Part shown: positions 25,763-34,710 of the stretch, piece after piece
Layout: the number at the start of each line of letters is the position of its first letter
Position numbering within the stretch: the first letter of the stretch is position 1
Assembly: GCF_005576615.1 (NCBI RefSeq)
Contig: NZ_CP040332.1
Coordinates: 248,001 to 312,000, forward strand
Source: Natrinema versiforme
Lineage (GTDB): Archaea; Halobacteriota; Halobacteria; Halobacteriales; Natrialbaceae
Direction of reading: 5' to 3'
DNA: 64,000 bases
Program-made: the position numbers and the translations under genes
Notes under the pieces: model-generated
What the model was told of the DNA's origin: nothing
Databases searched by the model: none
What the model saw: the letters and a program-made list of their open reading frames with translations, nothing else

Positions 25763-26095
25763 CACCCCATTTTCAGTGAAAGAGGTGAAATTAGAGGTTT
25801 GAAGGCGTATTGGTGGATTGTCTGAAGAGTGGATACCAGTCACACCCACCCCTGATTTTCAGTGAAAGCCTCCGTACAAGAGAACCTGCTGTTCGACTCG
25901 AGAACGGATCCTCTGATTGAATTATTATATTATTTTTGGTGTAGGTAAAGTAGTAGTGTAGTAGTAGATAGAGATGTTCTCTAACTAGCGATGGAAAGAA
26001 ACGGTCTTTCTCACTGCCATTACTTTATATGTAGTTCTATCTGAGATCAGAGTTGATTTCACATATTCACCTCCTTTCACTGAAAACGAGGGGTG
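25763..26095. other. Replication origin with ORB repeats and AT-rich unwinding region
   Basis: Between the intact orc1 gene and a dead orc1 paralogue. ORB-like repeats occur at 25763-25782 (CACCCCATTTTCAGTGAAAG), 25847-25868 (CACCCCTGATTTTCAGTG...), and inverted at 26073-26095 (CCTTTCACTGAAAACGAG...). The two right-pointing repeats face the left-pointing one across about 200 bases that include the AT-rich stretch 25915-26050 (for example AATTATTATATTATTTTTGG), a plausible duplex-unwinding element. This arrangement is the standard one for haloarchaeal origins. Confidence 0.85.
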
Positions 26096-26120
26096 TGTCT
26101 GTATCGTTCTGGATCAGTCT

Positions 26121-26904
26121 ATGTCTTCTGCATCGCGTGCTCGAACGACTCCGCGATGTCCTCCTCGTGGAAGTAATCGTGACCACGCTCAAGGGCCAAC
26201 TCCGCAGCGGACAAGACCGACTTGATTGCCCAGTGTGCGATATCGCCAGTCTCGTCGGCAATCCACTCGAGGTGGTCCGACTGGGTCGGGTGACGGTCAG
26301 TCCGTGCTCAACACGGGACTCGAGGATATCGACGAGTTCGTCGACACCGTACTTCTGAAACTCGATCTGGCTCTCGCCGTGGAAGTGGGCCGGAAAACGC
26401 GGTCGACGCGGTTGAGCCACTCGGCCTGTTGGTGGATGATTGCGATCACCGACACGCTGTCGACGGCGAATAGGTCCTCGAGGACATCTAGATCAGGGAT
26501 GACATCGGCGTCGTCGAGGACGTACGGTTCGCCGTCGACGGCCGCTGCAAGAGCGTCGACGAGTTCGCTGTGCGGCTGGTTTTGATGTATCACCCCTCCA
26601 TCGGAGTGTTTAGTGACGCTTCGTAGAGGATTCCGTTTCGCGTCTTGCCCGAGCACTCAATAGCGGTCGACGAAAGTTGCCATCGCTGCCGGAGTTCACG
26701 AAGCATCCAGCGTGCTGATGCAGATTTGCCGACACCGCTGGGTCCGTGGATCAACACATCGTCTGCTCGCTGACCGTTCCCCGTCGGCTTAAGCGCCCGC
26801 GAGGGCGTGTTCAACTCCGTATTTCGGTGGAGGATAGGGGTGGGGTAATCATCCCTGAAGACATCCTTGAGGCGGTCGCACGTCGGTTGAGCGCGAATGT
26901 CCAC
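26121..26904 (-). pseudogene. Frameshifted second orc1/cdc6
   Basis: Three frames in sequence spell a second Orc1/Cdc6. From ATG 26904 come ILHRNTELNTPSRALKPTGN and Walker A HGPSGVGKSAS. Near 26600-26650 the frame changes to SELVDALAAAVDGEPYVLDD (Walker B region, ADVIPDLDVLEDLF) and HQQAEWLNRVDRVF. Near 26400 it changes again to FHGESQIEFQKYGVDELVDI. The end, ADETGDIAHWAIKSVLSAAE to SFEHAMQKT, is in a further frame, stopping at 26121. The C-terminal winged helix is absent or very short. It directly borders the origin, on the side opposite the intact orc1. Confidence 0.82.
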
Positions 26905-27032
26905 CCTGATGGCGACGATCCCGACCGCGAGGAGTACATCAGGATCCAGAAAGCGGAAGAGGCGATGTTAGGCGAAAACACTAATTAGGAGTTATATGAA
27001 CTGATACAGTATGTGAGAAATGACAATGGTGC

Positions 27033-27764
27033 CTAACATACCGAATATGGACCATACCATACGCCAAAACGGCTTTTTGTGACCCCCTGTCGGTTCGCTA
27101 CAAACATATATCTACGATAAGAAATAGTGTACATAAATGCCGATATTATAACCGTAAAGAAGATTATAAATCTAATATCTTTATGTAGTGTATCCATGTT
27201 TGATCCTATTTCAGTGACTGGTGCAAAAGGCGAATGATTAACCAGGAACAGTGCACCTCTTTCTAAATGAAGGTATAGATCAGTAACGGGATCTAATGAA
27301 ATACCAAGAAAGATATCAACAACGGCCAATAGTAACCATACGGTGACATAAATAGTGGTTGATCGTACAAACCATTTATAGGATCTATCCATCACTTGAT
27401 TGTATTTTTCAGTGCCATATTCTAAACCGGAATCAGCACCCTTTCTAAACCATGGATCTGACAGGATTCTTTTCACGAAGCCAAACAAATTGAGGAAATA
27501 GGCCAATAAAACACCTAATATAAGTGGAAATAGTAAAAGGAAGATTGTGAGCGATAGCATATTGATAACACTATCTTGCGGCGATCCACTCGACCAATAT
27601 AGAAGATAAAATGAAATGCCTGTTACTGTAGTTGGTAACGTTATCCGACAGTATATTAACCATTTGAGTAGAAAGAAATCGCGTTTCCTCCAAATTCGCA
27701 GATGGAGAGTTTTAGCAGCTACCCAATCCTGCCCTACCACTCTCCTGATCCTGTCAATGTCCAT
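27033..27764 (-). CDS. AT-rich membrane protein of unknown function
   Basis: A 243-residue protein with about four hydrophobic helices: around residues 30-60 (LKWLIYCRITLPTTVTGISF), 68-95 (MLSLTIFLLLFPLILGVLLA), 135-160 (TIYVTVWLLLAVVDIFLGIS) and 205-220 (FIIFFTVIISAFMYTI). No enzymatic motif or named family is recognised. Its codons are unusually AT-rich and it is much less acidic than most proteins here, which suggests recent transfer from another source. It stands alone beside the dead orc1 gene. Confidence 0.65.
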   Translation of the reverse strand: MDIDRIRRVVGQDWVAAKTLHLRIWRKRDFFLLKWLIYCRITLPTTVTGISFYLLYWSSGSPQDSVINMLSLTIFLLLFPLILGVLLAYFLNLFGFVKRILSDPWFRKGADSGLEYGTEKYNQVMDRSYKWFVRSTTIYVTVWLLLAVVDIFLGISLDPVTDLYLHLERGALFLVNHSPFAPVTEIGSNMDTLHKDIRFIIFFTVIISAFMYTISYRRYMFVANRQGVTKSRFGVWYGPYSVC

Positions 27765-27886
27765 ATGATGTAGTCAGATTGGACAGTCACACTACTTAAG
27801 GGTGGTTGCCCCATCTTGAGAAACCGGCTTAGTTCATCGGGATTCCAATGCTGACATTCATATAGAAGCCGCAGCCAATGTCGTGG

Positions 27887-28068
27887 ATGTCTCTCACCGA
27901 TCGACAGGAGGACCTCCTCGTCGCAGTCGCACTGACCGAGTTCTCAGTCCACTACGAAGACGCCGATCCCGAACTCGCCGAATGGGCGTAGCAGCAGGCT
28001 GCCGATCGCCTTGTCGATCACGATGTCGGCCCGCCGAGGCCGTCGGCGCACTCGAGATTGGATCCTAA
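27887..28068 (+). pseudogene. Small LTDRQ-family protein, second broken copy
   Basis: ATG 27887 opens MSLTDRQEDLLVAVALTEFS and VHYEDADPELAEWA, then a TAG where relatives have Trp, then QQAADRLVDHDVG and a one-base frame loss before the TAA at 28066-28068. The relatives are at 16911-17090 (broken) and 29142-29315 (intact). The two lesions make it a pseudogene. The nonsense codon is one G-to-A change from TGG. Confidence 0.6.
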
Positions 28069-28207
28069 GAGTGCGGTAAATGAACAGTCGTAATAGACAT
28101 ATATACTGAATAACGATTAGCTGAGAAATGGGCGAGTCAAAGATTGAACAAACAGGACGGTCACCTGGGGTGTTCGCGTGCTGAGTGTGATGGTACCCTC
28201 ATTTACC

Positions 28208-28426
28208 ATGAGTACAGGAGCGCTGTTAGCGATGCTTGGACTCGGGGTATTTGCGGCTCTAATTCTCTCTGTGATGTCTTATACAGCACAGAGGTTCACT
28301 GAGTATTACGTCTGCGAAGAGTGTGGAGACGATGTCTCCGAATTTGAGGCAACGAATAATCCAGACCCAGAGGGTGGGGGTGAGGTCTGGTACTGCACAG
28401 ACTGCTCAGCGAAAATTGATACCTAA
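28208..28426 (+). CDS. Small membrane-anchored zinc-ribbon protein
   Basis: From ATG 28208 (MSTGALLAMLG) a 72-residue protein. An N-terminal hydrophobic helix (about residues 5-25, LLAMLGLGVFAALILSVM) precedes a zinc ribbon formed by CEECGDDVSEFEA and WYCTDCSAK. A GTG at 28178 in the same frame could start 10 residues earlier, but the ATG gives a tidy membrane anchor. The ribbon would face the cytoplasm or outside depending on topology. Function unknown, no operon partner. Confidence 0.6.
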   Translation: MSTGALLAMLGLGVFAALILSVMSYTAQRFTEYYVCEECGDDVSEFEATNNPDPEGGGEVWYCTDCSAKIDT

Positions 28427-29141
28427 CCGCAATCCGTTCGCTTTGGGGATCACACCCGCTCGGCGCCTGATTGTCTCGAGAAGACCTCAAAAGGCCGCCC
28501 GGATGGGCCAAGGGGGATGGCCGCCGGGCGGATACGGGACATGGTTGGGGTTCGGGTGCTGATGCCGTGTCGCGTGGTGGGGAACGCGACAGTGAATATG
28601 TTCGCCTTGGCCTATATCAACGCCGCCCCGATTCCGAGTGAGCAAGAATCGTCCCACTGGCCATGTAGAAATTCCGCCAGCGACCGACGAATAGACAGCG
28701 AAGCGATCAACTATTTTGCCCGGTAACAGCGCTGTTCCCCCACTACGTGGCCAATAGAATTAATTGGTTAGAGTATTGAGATTCTGATAGCGAGAGATAG
28801 GGACCTGGTCGTCGATTCACCAGATCCGCTCCGAGACATCGCTCTCGCTATACTGAGGTCGGCTCACCGAACATCAAGTGGTCCCGATCTCAGACCAATC
28901 ACCACCTACCAGACACACCACCAAGGGAGGAAGGTTCCAACGTCGGCCTCTGGCCGGCGCTTCTCGAAGTGCCTAATCGGATACGGAACAGTGGCCACGA
29001 GATTGATAAAGAGATAGTAACTGCGTTGATCTGGCGAGGAAATCGGTTGTTGCCAAACACCTGTCTGACATCACCCTTGCCCTCCAGTTTCTACTCACCG
29101 AGTCCTGAGTTTTATCAAGGAAGCCACGGCCAACGCCGGCG
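28427..29141. other. Long stretch without a supported gene
   Basis: About 710 bases with no family-like frame. A hairpin GTCGCG-TGGTGGGGAA-CGCGAC at about 28570-28591 resembles the one at 16769-16789 near another LTDRQ-family copy, so a small piece of shared flanking DNA may exist. Otherwise I see nothing. Confidence 0.4.
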
Positions 29142-29315
29142 ATGCTTACCGATCGACAGGAGAACCTTCTGGTCGCAGTCGCACTGACCGAGTTCTCAGT
29201 CCACTACGAAGAGGCCCATCCCGAGCTCACCGAACGAGCGTGGCAGCTGCCCGCCGATCGCCTCGTCGATCACAACATCGAGCCCGCTGAGGTCGTCGAC
29301 GAACTCCTCGAGTAG
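29142..29315 (+). CDS. Small LTDRQ-family protein, intact copy
   Basis: ATG 29142 gives an uninterrupted 57-residue acidic protein: MLTDRQENLLVAVALTEFSV, HYEEAHPELTERAWQLPADR, LVDHNIEPAEVVDELLE. It is predicted to be almost entirely helical. Two broken relatives occur in the window (16911-17090 and 27887-28068). The closeness of the copies, with most differences at third positions or few residues, argues that the family is or was under selection. I do not recognise a named function. It ends about 60 bases before an IS6 element. Confidence 0.6.
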   Translation: MLTDRQENLLVAVALTEFSVHYEEAHPELTERAWQLPADRLVDHNIEPAEVVDELLE

Positions 29316-29376
29316 CGACTCGCAGTAGCAAAACGGTAGGTGGGGGAGCCCAGGCCTTGTGGGGGGTGAAGGGAGG

Positions 29377-30072
29377 GTCGTGTTTAGTTTGTAGCATTCT
29401 GCCGGACGGCGAAAGCTTGGAGCCACGATTCTGCGGTTGATGATTTGGCGTGACTAAAACAATTTGAAAACGAGGAGGTACGTCGTTTTATCTCTCGAAA
29501 GACACGTTCAACAGCGTTTCGATTTCCATGTTTTTCGTATCGAAATCGGAGCCCATGTCGGCGGAGTGCTGTCTGGAGATGCTGTGCTCCGTCGACGAGA
29601 AACACAGCGTCTTCGACATCATGTTTCTCGGGTAATTCTCGTAGAAAGCGTTCAGTCAATGCGGTTGTAGTCGCTGAAAACAGCCGTATATGGAGAATCT
29701 TGTTCGTTCCAGGATCGACTGCAGCGTACAGCCAATACTGGTGATCATCGATCCGAATCACGGTTTCGTCGAGCGCAATGTGATCCGGAGTCGTGTCAGT
29801 TGCTGGCTGTAGATCGGCTTTCTGTACCCAATCGTGAACAGCCTTCCGCGATCGCTCGACACCGAACCTCTCGAGTTCTCGAACGGTATTCGAAAGCGAT
29901 AATCCAGCAAGGTGGAGTCGAATACCGAGCCCCATCAGCCGACGCGGTGTCCGTTCTCGCTCCACAACACTCAAATCGATCCAGTCGCTACAACCGTTGA
30001 GGCGGTCGATTTTTGCCATAGACCAGCATACAATCGTACCGCCTCACTTTTCACGCTTAACTAAACACGGCC
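29377..30072. mobile_element. IS6-family insertion sequence, apparently complete
   Basis: An element of about 700 bases. Its ends are near-identical inverted repeats: GGTCGTGTTTAGTTTG at the left (about 29377) and the reverse complement of GGCCGTGTTTAGTTAAG at the right (to about 30072). The single gene it carries is intact. I could not find an obvious 8-base target duplication in the flanks. Confidence 0.75.
29384..30019 (-). CDS. IS6-family transposase
   Basis: A 211-residue DDE transposase, the normal length for short haloarchaeal IS6 elements. The N-terminus has a helix-turn-helix-like region (LAGLSLSNTVRELERFGVER, KAVHDWVQKADL). The catalytic residues are Asp in IALDETVIRIDD, Asp in AVFLVDGAQHL and Glu in RNAVERVFREIKRR. 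The frame is uninterrupted and the inverted repeats are intact, so it may be active. It is only distantly related to the IS6-like remnants at 3.8-4.8 kb. Confidence 0.9.
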   Translation of the reverse strand: MAKIDRLNGCSDWIDLSVVERERTPRRLMGLGIRLHLAGLSLSNTVRELERFGVERSRKAVHDWVQKADLQPATDTTPDHIALDETVIRIDDHQYWLYAAVDPGTNKILHIRLFSATTTALTERFLRELPEKHDVEDAVFLVDGAQHLQTALRRHGLRFRYEKHGNRNAVERVFREIKRRTSSFSNCFSHAKSSTAESWLQAFAVRQNATN

Positions 30073-30139
30073 ATCGACACAGCCTGTTTAACGAAGCGGA
30101 AGAGAGTCTTTTGCACAAAGCTTCCTCTTCCGCTTCAAT

Positions 30140-30530
30140 TCAATCATTCTGACGACTTACCCCGACGCCGTCGGTGGATTCAATAGAACCGTCACAACGT
30201 ATCTCCCTGAGCGTCATCTGCGTCCCCTCCGGGGTGTTGTTCGTCGCTGTCTCGTCGCTATCGTTCGTGTTCGCGTCTCTGTTGTTCCACTGATTCTCGT
30301 ACTCGTTGACCGCGCCGTTCCCGACATCCGTACTAGGGTCGTACCCGTCACCTCCGTCGTTGTCGCCAACGACCGCACCGCTGCGTAGGGGCTGGCAAAC
30401 AGCACGGCGAGCACGACGCCGCCGCCGAGCTACGTCCGCCGGTTGGCCAGGAGCGTGCGCTGGCGGCACCACACGCCCAGCACCGGGCTGGCTAGAGCGA
30501 GGGTCAGGGTAGCGTAGACGAAGATCACGG
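30140..30530 (-). pseudogene. Possible fragment of a membrane protein with acidic tail
   Basis: On the minus strand two frames look coding in part. One has hydrophobic VIFVYATLTLALASPVLGVW and, after an in-frame TAG, GGGVVLAVLFASPYAAVRSL. The other has the acidic, Asn-rich tail GDNDGGDGYDPSTDVGNGAV and NTNDSDETATNN before the stop at 30140. Together they resemble the last helices and a halophilic tail of a membrane protein that has suffered a stop and a frameshift. No family recognised. Confidence 0.35.
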
Positions 30531-31110
30531 AACGAACGAAGGAAAGTGCACCGGCACGATCTTCCGTTGAGCGTCGTCCCCAGTCTGCCTGTCCAGACTA
30601 ACCCTACGTCCGATCGTTCGTGATGTGTTCTGCCGCAGCACCGCCTTGGTGTGAACCCATGTTGTCTGTACCACTGGGGTTCTAGAAGATGAATTTGGGG
30701 AACGCTTCGTCTCTCCCGCGTTTGGCTGACTGTCAAACCGGGCTTTACTCCGGCAGGAAGCCGTCATTCAGAGTTCGTTCGATGGCTGTTGTGCATCAAG
30801 AATGAATCTTAATTGCGTAACTCACCACGGAATTCCGTTTTCTGGTTATCACCCTTACACTGGTATGATTGTAATGACCTTCGGATGGATCGGTGTTATA
30901 TCTTGTTACCACTTAACACAATTTGGCGTTTAGCAAGTGAAAATCTAGGCAATTTATAGATCTACGAAGTAGGATTTCGCAGCACGACCACACGACATTG
31001 AAACAGGGACTCGTTCATAATCTCTTGAAGCCGTGGAGAGACGGTTAGAGGATGATACGTGAACATGATCTACAGAGGTGGTCTGAATTAAGCAGTGAAA
31101 TAGTCTATGC

Positions 31111-31330
31111 CACCGTCTCACAGGCACAGTGTGAGAATCAGACAGACTACAACGCTGCGAAGAACATCAGCTAGCGGTTTCTCCATCGCAACCAAACTGG
31201 CGGCGACAGAGGAGTGCCCTTGGACGAGCACCCGAACAGTGGGACGGTGATCGTGAACGGAGGTTAGTCTCCTGACTCAGATGAAGCCGGAACCGGAGTC
31301 CACACTGAATCCCACCGCTTTAGTGGTGGG
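31111..31330 (+). pseudogene. TnpB (IS200/IS605, IS1341-type) 3' remnant and element end
   Basis: The frame SQAQCENQTDYNAAKNIS, an in-frame TAG, then RFLHRNQTGGDRGVPLDEHP and NSGTVIVNGG to the stop at 31265-31267 is the C-terminus of a haloarchaeal TnpB (the NQTDYNAAKNI motif holds the last RuvC Asp region). It is followed by CCCACCGCTTTAGTGGTGGG (31311-31330), the subterminal hairpin typical of the right end of these elements. The upstream part between 30530 and 31110 shows no more of the gene. Inactive. Confidence 0.65.
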
Positions 31331-31372
31331 GAGTCAAGCAGGTGTTCTGAGTTACAGGGAACGAGAGAGTTG

Positions 31373-34075
31373 CTACACTCGTTCGAATACCCACCGCTGA
31401 TTCTCTGTATCGTCCCACTCCGATTGGTGAACGTTTGCCCCGTCACTGACCGAAGCGTTCTCGACAGCAAGGACCTTCGCACTATGAGAGTTGACAACGC
31501 GATATTCGTCGTCACTAATATGCTCGATTTCCCATTTCTGGTAGTCAACGTCGGCTTCTGACCACTGGTGGACGTCTGCCCCGTCATCGATCGATCCGCC
31601 TTCGACGTCGAGATACTTTCCACTGTTCTCGTTTCGCAGCCGATAGCGTTCGTCACTGAGTTCGTCAACGATCCAGTGGGCAGAGGTCTGCCCCTCGTCA
31701 GACCATTGATGGACTGTCGCCCCGTCATCAGTCGATCCACCTTCAACATCGAGATACTTCCCGCTGTGTTTTGCCTTCAACTGATACGTTACCGTGTCAG
31801 TGATGTCATCGCCGCTGTACCACTGGAGACTGTCTGTTTCATCGCTGGTCGCAGGCTCAATCCGGATCGCCTGTCCGCCACCTTTTACCATCTCCGACTT
31901 GATCGTCGTCGTCTCGTCGACCAGATATCGACTCCTTTCGACATCGTGGGGATTGGTCGCGAAGTCGCAGTCGGGACCATCAGCGTAGATCGTCGCCGTG
32001 TAGGTTGTTTCACTGTCGAGGAACTCAAGCGGTACGTCGACGGTTCGGGGATTCTCGTCGGTGGCGACGCCGACCCACCAGTCGGTTCCACTTCGACGAG
32101 CGATAGCCGTGTACTCGCCGATGGATGCGGTTGGGACCGTCGTTTCGTCCCAGTCGACGGGGACATCCTTGATGAACTGGAACTCCGGCGGAACGTCGGA
32201 AAGGTCGTCACCGTCGACGTAGTACTCGACGAGGTCGGCGACCATCTGGAGGCCGCTGAGAATCATCGGGTAGTGCGCCAACTGGCGCGCTCGGGTCGTC
32301 TGGACTCGGCAGTCGGGATCAGCCTGCAAACCGCCTTCGTACTCGTCGTAAAACACGTCGAAGATGCCCGGACAGTGGTCGATCGGTCCGGCCAGCATCC
32401 GCGTGAACGGCGTCGTAACGGTGTGGCTAGGAGGAATACCATCGGCGCTGAAGTTCTGGTATTCGAGTCCGGCGGCACCCTCTCTGGTCATGAAGTTGGG
32501 ATAGGTCCGGCGGACACCAGTGGGTTTGATCGGCTCGTGGGCATTGAGCATTAGTTCGTTCTCGGCGGCCGTCGTGATTGACCGCCGGTAGTGTTTGACC
32601 ATCTCTTGATCGTGATGGTGGTGTGTCTGGTCGTGTAGATTGACGTTGTCTTCGTCGACGTAGCCCGATTTGATCGAATTGACGGCAACTTCCTCACCGT
32701 ACCACGAATAGGCATCATCCAGTTGCCGTTCATACCGGTCGACGTAGCCGACGGTCTCGTTGTGGGCCATGAAGCTGACCGAGGGGTTCAGTGACTGGCC
32801 ATAGTCCCACGCATCTCGGTGATCGAAATGCTCCCCGGAGTCGGTGTAAATCATGTCCGAGTCGTACGATTTGTTCCAGCCTTCAGCCACGACTGTCCCG
32901 ATGCCGTGCTCGCTCGCGAAGTCCATGTAGCGTTTGACATTTTCCGTCCGTGCGCCAATCGAAACACCGTCGTCCTCCCCATTGGGCCACTTGGACTTCC
33001 CGATATGGAGTTCCCACCAGACGCCACAGTACTTCTGTGGCTCAATCCAGGAGGTATCATCAATCTTGCACGGTTCGTTGAGATTGAGGAGGAGCCGCGA
33101 TTCGACCAGATCGCCAGGCGATCGACCGAGTTGCACCGTCCGCCATGGAGAAGCGTGCGGGGTCGTCGCCCAGACTTTATCACCGCTTGGTCGGGGTACC
33201 AGCGACGACTCGAAACTGGTCGTCCCCTGACTGACTTGCGTGAGTGTCATGCCGGCGTAGTCTGTTAGCGCCGCCTCATGGATGCTCAGGTAACAGTCGT
33301 CGGCCGCCTTCATCGTCAGTGGCGTGTTGGTACCATCCTTCTTGACCTCCGAATTGTTCTCCGGGAGGGGATCGGAGGTCTTGTCATGGTTCTGCTGGTC
33401 GCCTGCATGAACCTCGCTGATGGGCGTGTTGAAGTAAAAGTACTCGTAGTTGTCCCAGTCGTTGGGGATCCACCACGACTCGTAATCGCCGGCGAACTCA
33501 AAGCCCGTGTTCTCGGACGTAATAGAGAAGTCCCCGAGGTTTTCCTGATCGGGGAACACGTACCGGAACCCGACGCCATCGTCGAACGCTCGGAACTCCA
33601 AGGTAAGCACCCGACGGGGAGAATCAGTCGTCTCCAGTCCGATTTCCAGTTGGTTGCAGTGGTTGCGGATCTCACTGAAACCACCCCAAACTGGACTCCA
33701 CGTCTCGTCGTGCGTGACTGTTCTGCTGCCTGTGACCGCGAGGTTGCCGTCCAAGGTGCCATCGCCAAGTTCAATTCCAAGGTTCGAACTATCGAGCAGG
33801 GTCTGACCGTCAAACGCCAGCGAATATGACGCTGACCCGTCACTGATTTTGATGTCGACCGTTACCGCTCCATCAGGTGACTGCAGCGAGTAGGAGGATT
33901 GAACCGGCCCCTCGGAGATCGGTGCAGCACTAGCGTCACCAGCTCCGAGCGGCAACGACGCAGCAACTCCAAGCCCAGTAATCGTACTCAGAAATCCCCG
34001 CCGACCTGTACTACCAGAGGAAACGATTTCCTCCTTACTTTGTTCATCCTCTAACGTATTGGTATCTCTCGCCAT
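31373..34075 (-). CDS. Secreted GH97 alpha-glucosidase-type enzyme with ricin B-like lectin domain
   Basis: A 900-residue protein from ATG 34075, chosen because GGAGG (minus strand, 34083-34087) precedes it by a normal distance; an upstream ATG at 34093 lacks this. A twin-arginine signal (STGRRGFLSTITG, Arg 25-26) ends near ASA, so it is exported folded. GH97 features: N-terminal beta domain (YSLQSPDGAVTVDIKISDG), the barrel with IGTVVAEGWNKSYDSD, and ELMLNAHEPIKPTGVRRTYP, where NAHE is typical of the inverting SusB-like subgroup. The last ~140 residues are three ricin-type repeats (HSGKYLDVEGGSTDDGA, NSGKYLDVEGGSIDDGA, HSAKVLAVENASVSDGA) that should bind polysaccharide. It probably releases glucose from alpha-glucans outside the cell. 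The TrmB gene at 34711 lies upstream. Confidence 0.9.
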   Translation of the reverse strand: MARDTNTLEDEQSKEEIVSSGSTGRRGFLSTITGLGVAASLPLGAGDASAAPISEGPVQSSYSLQSPDGAVTVDIKISDGSASYSLAFDGQTLLDSSNLGIELGDGTLDGNLAVTGSRTVTHDETWSPVWGGFSEIRNHCNQLEIGLETTDSPRRVLTLEFRAFDDGVGFRYVFPDQENLGDFSITSENTGFEFAGDYESWWIPNDWDNYEYFYFNTPISEVHAGDQQNHDKTSDPLPENNSEVKKDGTNTPLTMKAADDCYLSIHEAALTDYAGMTLTQVSQGTTSFESSLVPRPSGDKVWATTPHASPWRTVQLGRSPGDLVESRLLLNLNEPCKIDDTSWIEPQKYCGVWWELHIGKSKWPNGEDDGVSIGARTENVKRYMDFASEHGIGTVVAEGWNKSYDSDMIYTDSGEHFDHRDAWDYGQSLNPSVSFMAHNETVGYVDRYERQLDDAYSWYGEEVAVNSIKSGYVDEDNVNLHDQTHHHHDQEMVKHYRRSITTAAENELMLNAHEPIKPTGVRRTYPNFMTREGAAGLEYQNFSADGIPPSHTVTTPFTRMLAGPIDHCPGIFDVFYDEYEGGLQADPDCRVQTTRARQLAHYPMILSGLQMVADLVEYYVDGDDLSDVPPEFQFIKDVPVDWDETTVPTASIGEYTAIARRSGTDWWVGVATDENPRTVDVPLEFLDSETTYTATIYADGPDCDFATNPHDVERSRYLVDETTTIKSEMVKGGGQAIRIEPATSDETDSLQWYSGDDITDTVTYQLKAKHSGKYLDVEGGSTDDGATVHQWSDEGQTSAHWIVDELSDERYRLRNENSGKYLDVEGGSIDDGADVHQWSEADVDYQKWEIEHISDDEYRVVNSHSAKVLAVENASVSDGANVHQSEWDDTENQRWVFERV

Positions 34076-34082
34076 TGCAAGT

Positions 34083-34087
34083 CCTCC
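34083..34087 (-). promoter_or_regulatory. Shine-Dalgarno GGAGG deciding the GH97 start
   Basis: GGAGG on the minus strand, 7 bases ahead of ATG 34075. Most genes in this window look leaderless, so this clear ribosome-binding site is notable. Confidence 0.55.
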
Positions 34088-34710
34088 ATACATAATTGTG
34101 GTACATAAAAATTCGCATTAGACCACTATGGTTCTAAGAATAGCAGAACTGGGCGTTACTTGGCACTACTTGATGACGAGAACGATCTGTTTTATGGATC
34201 CATACAAGGGATAGTTTAATAGCTGATAATGCTAGCCCTCCTATTTCGAACAGCTAACACACGAGTATGATGGGTACTTGGGTGAATAGCTCACTCCGTG
34301 AGATGGATTGTGCCTTATAGGAACCAACTTCACCCTGTCTACAGATAACTGGATGATGACTGAACCTGCCCGCGTTCAGCGGTAGCCCCGTAAATGGGAG
34401 CCGATTTAGGTCTTACCCGAATTGAAGACGTTGTTCTCCAGGCGAGATTGTTGTTTCTATCCAGCTCAGTATGTCATTCGCTCGGACCTCAATCTTGCTC
34501 ACAATAGTTTAATTCTAGTGATGTAAATTGCCGAATCTGGAAAGAGGATTGAAATGGCAGTTCAAAAGTTCGGGTGACTGTGAAAGTACGGGATCTTTAG
34601 AAAATAACAGAGCCGCTGTGATGCCGATCGCGTCCGTATTCTTGCATGAGCGCAGTTTTCGCCGGCGTTCTATCCTCAAAATTTCCGTTTGTTTCCTGCC
34701 TGTGTGAAGA
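34088..34710. other. Intergenic between GH97 and TrmB genes
   Basis: About 620 bases. It should contain the GH97 promoter (AT-rich ACATAAAAATTCGCATTAG near 34103-34122). I see no gene in it and no clear perfect palindrome. Confidence 0.45.

Noticed and set aside
24369-26095. Repeats as a CRISPR array
   Set aside because: Five copies in two orientations at irregular distances beside an orc1 gene are ORB repeats; spacers are not uniform.
31568-32554. 328-residue frame antisense to the GH97 gene
   Set aside because: A shadow of the real coding strand caused by GC-rich third positions; the GH97 frame carries signal, motifs and domains.
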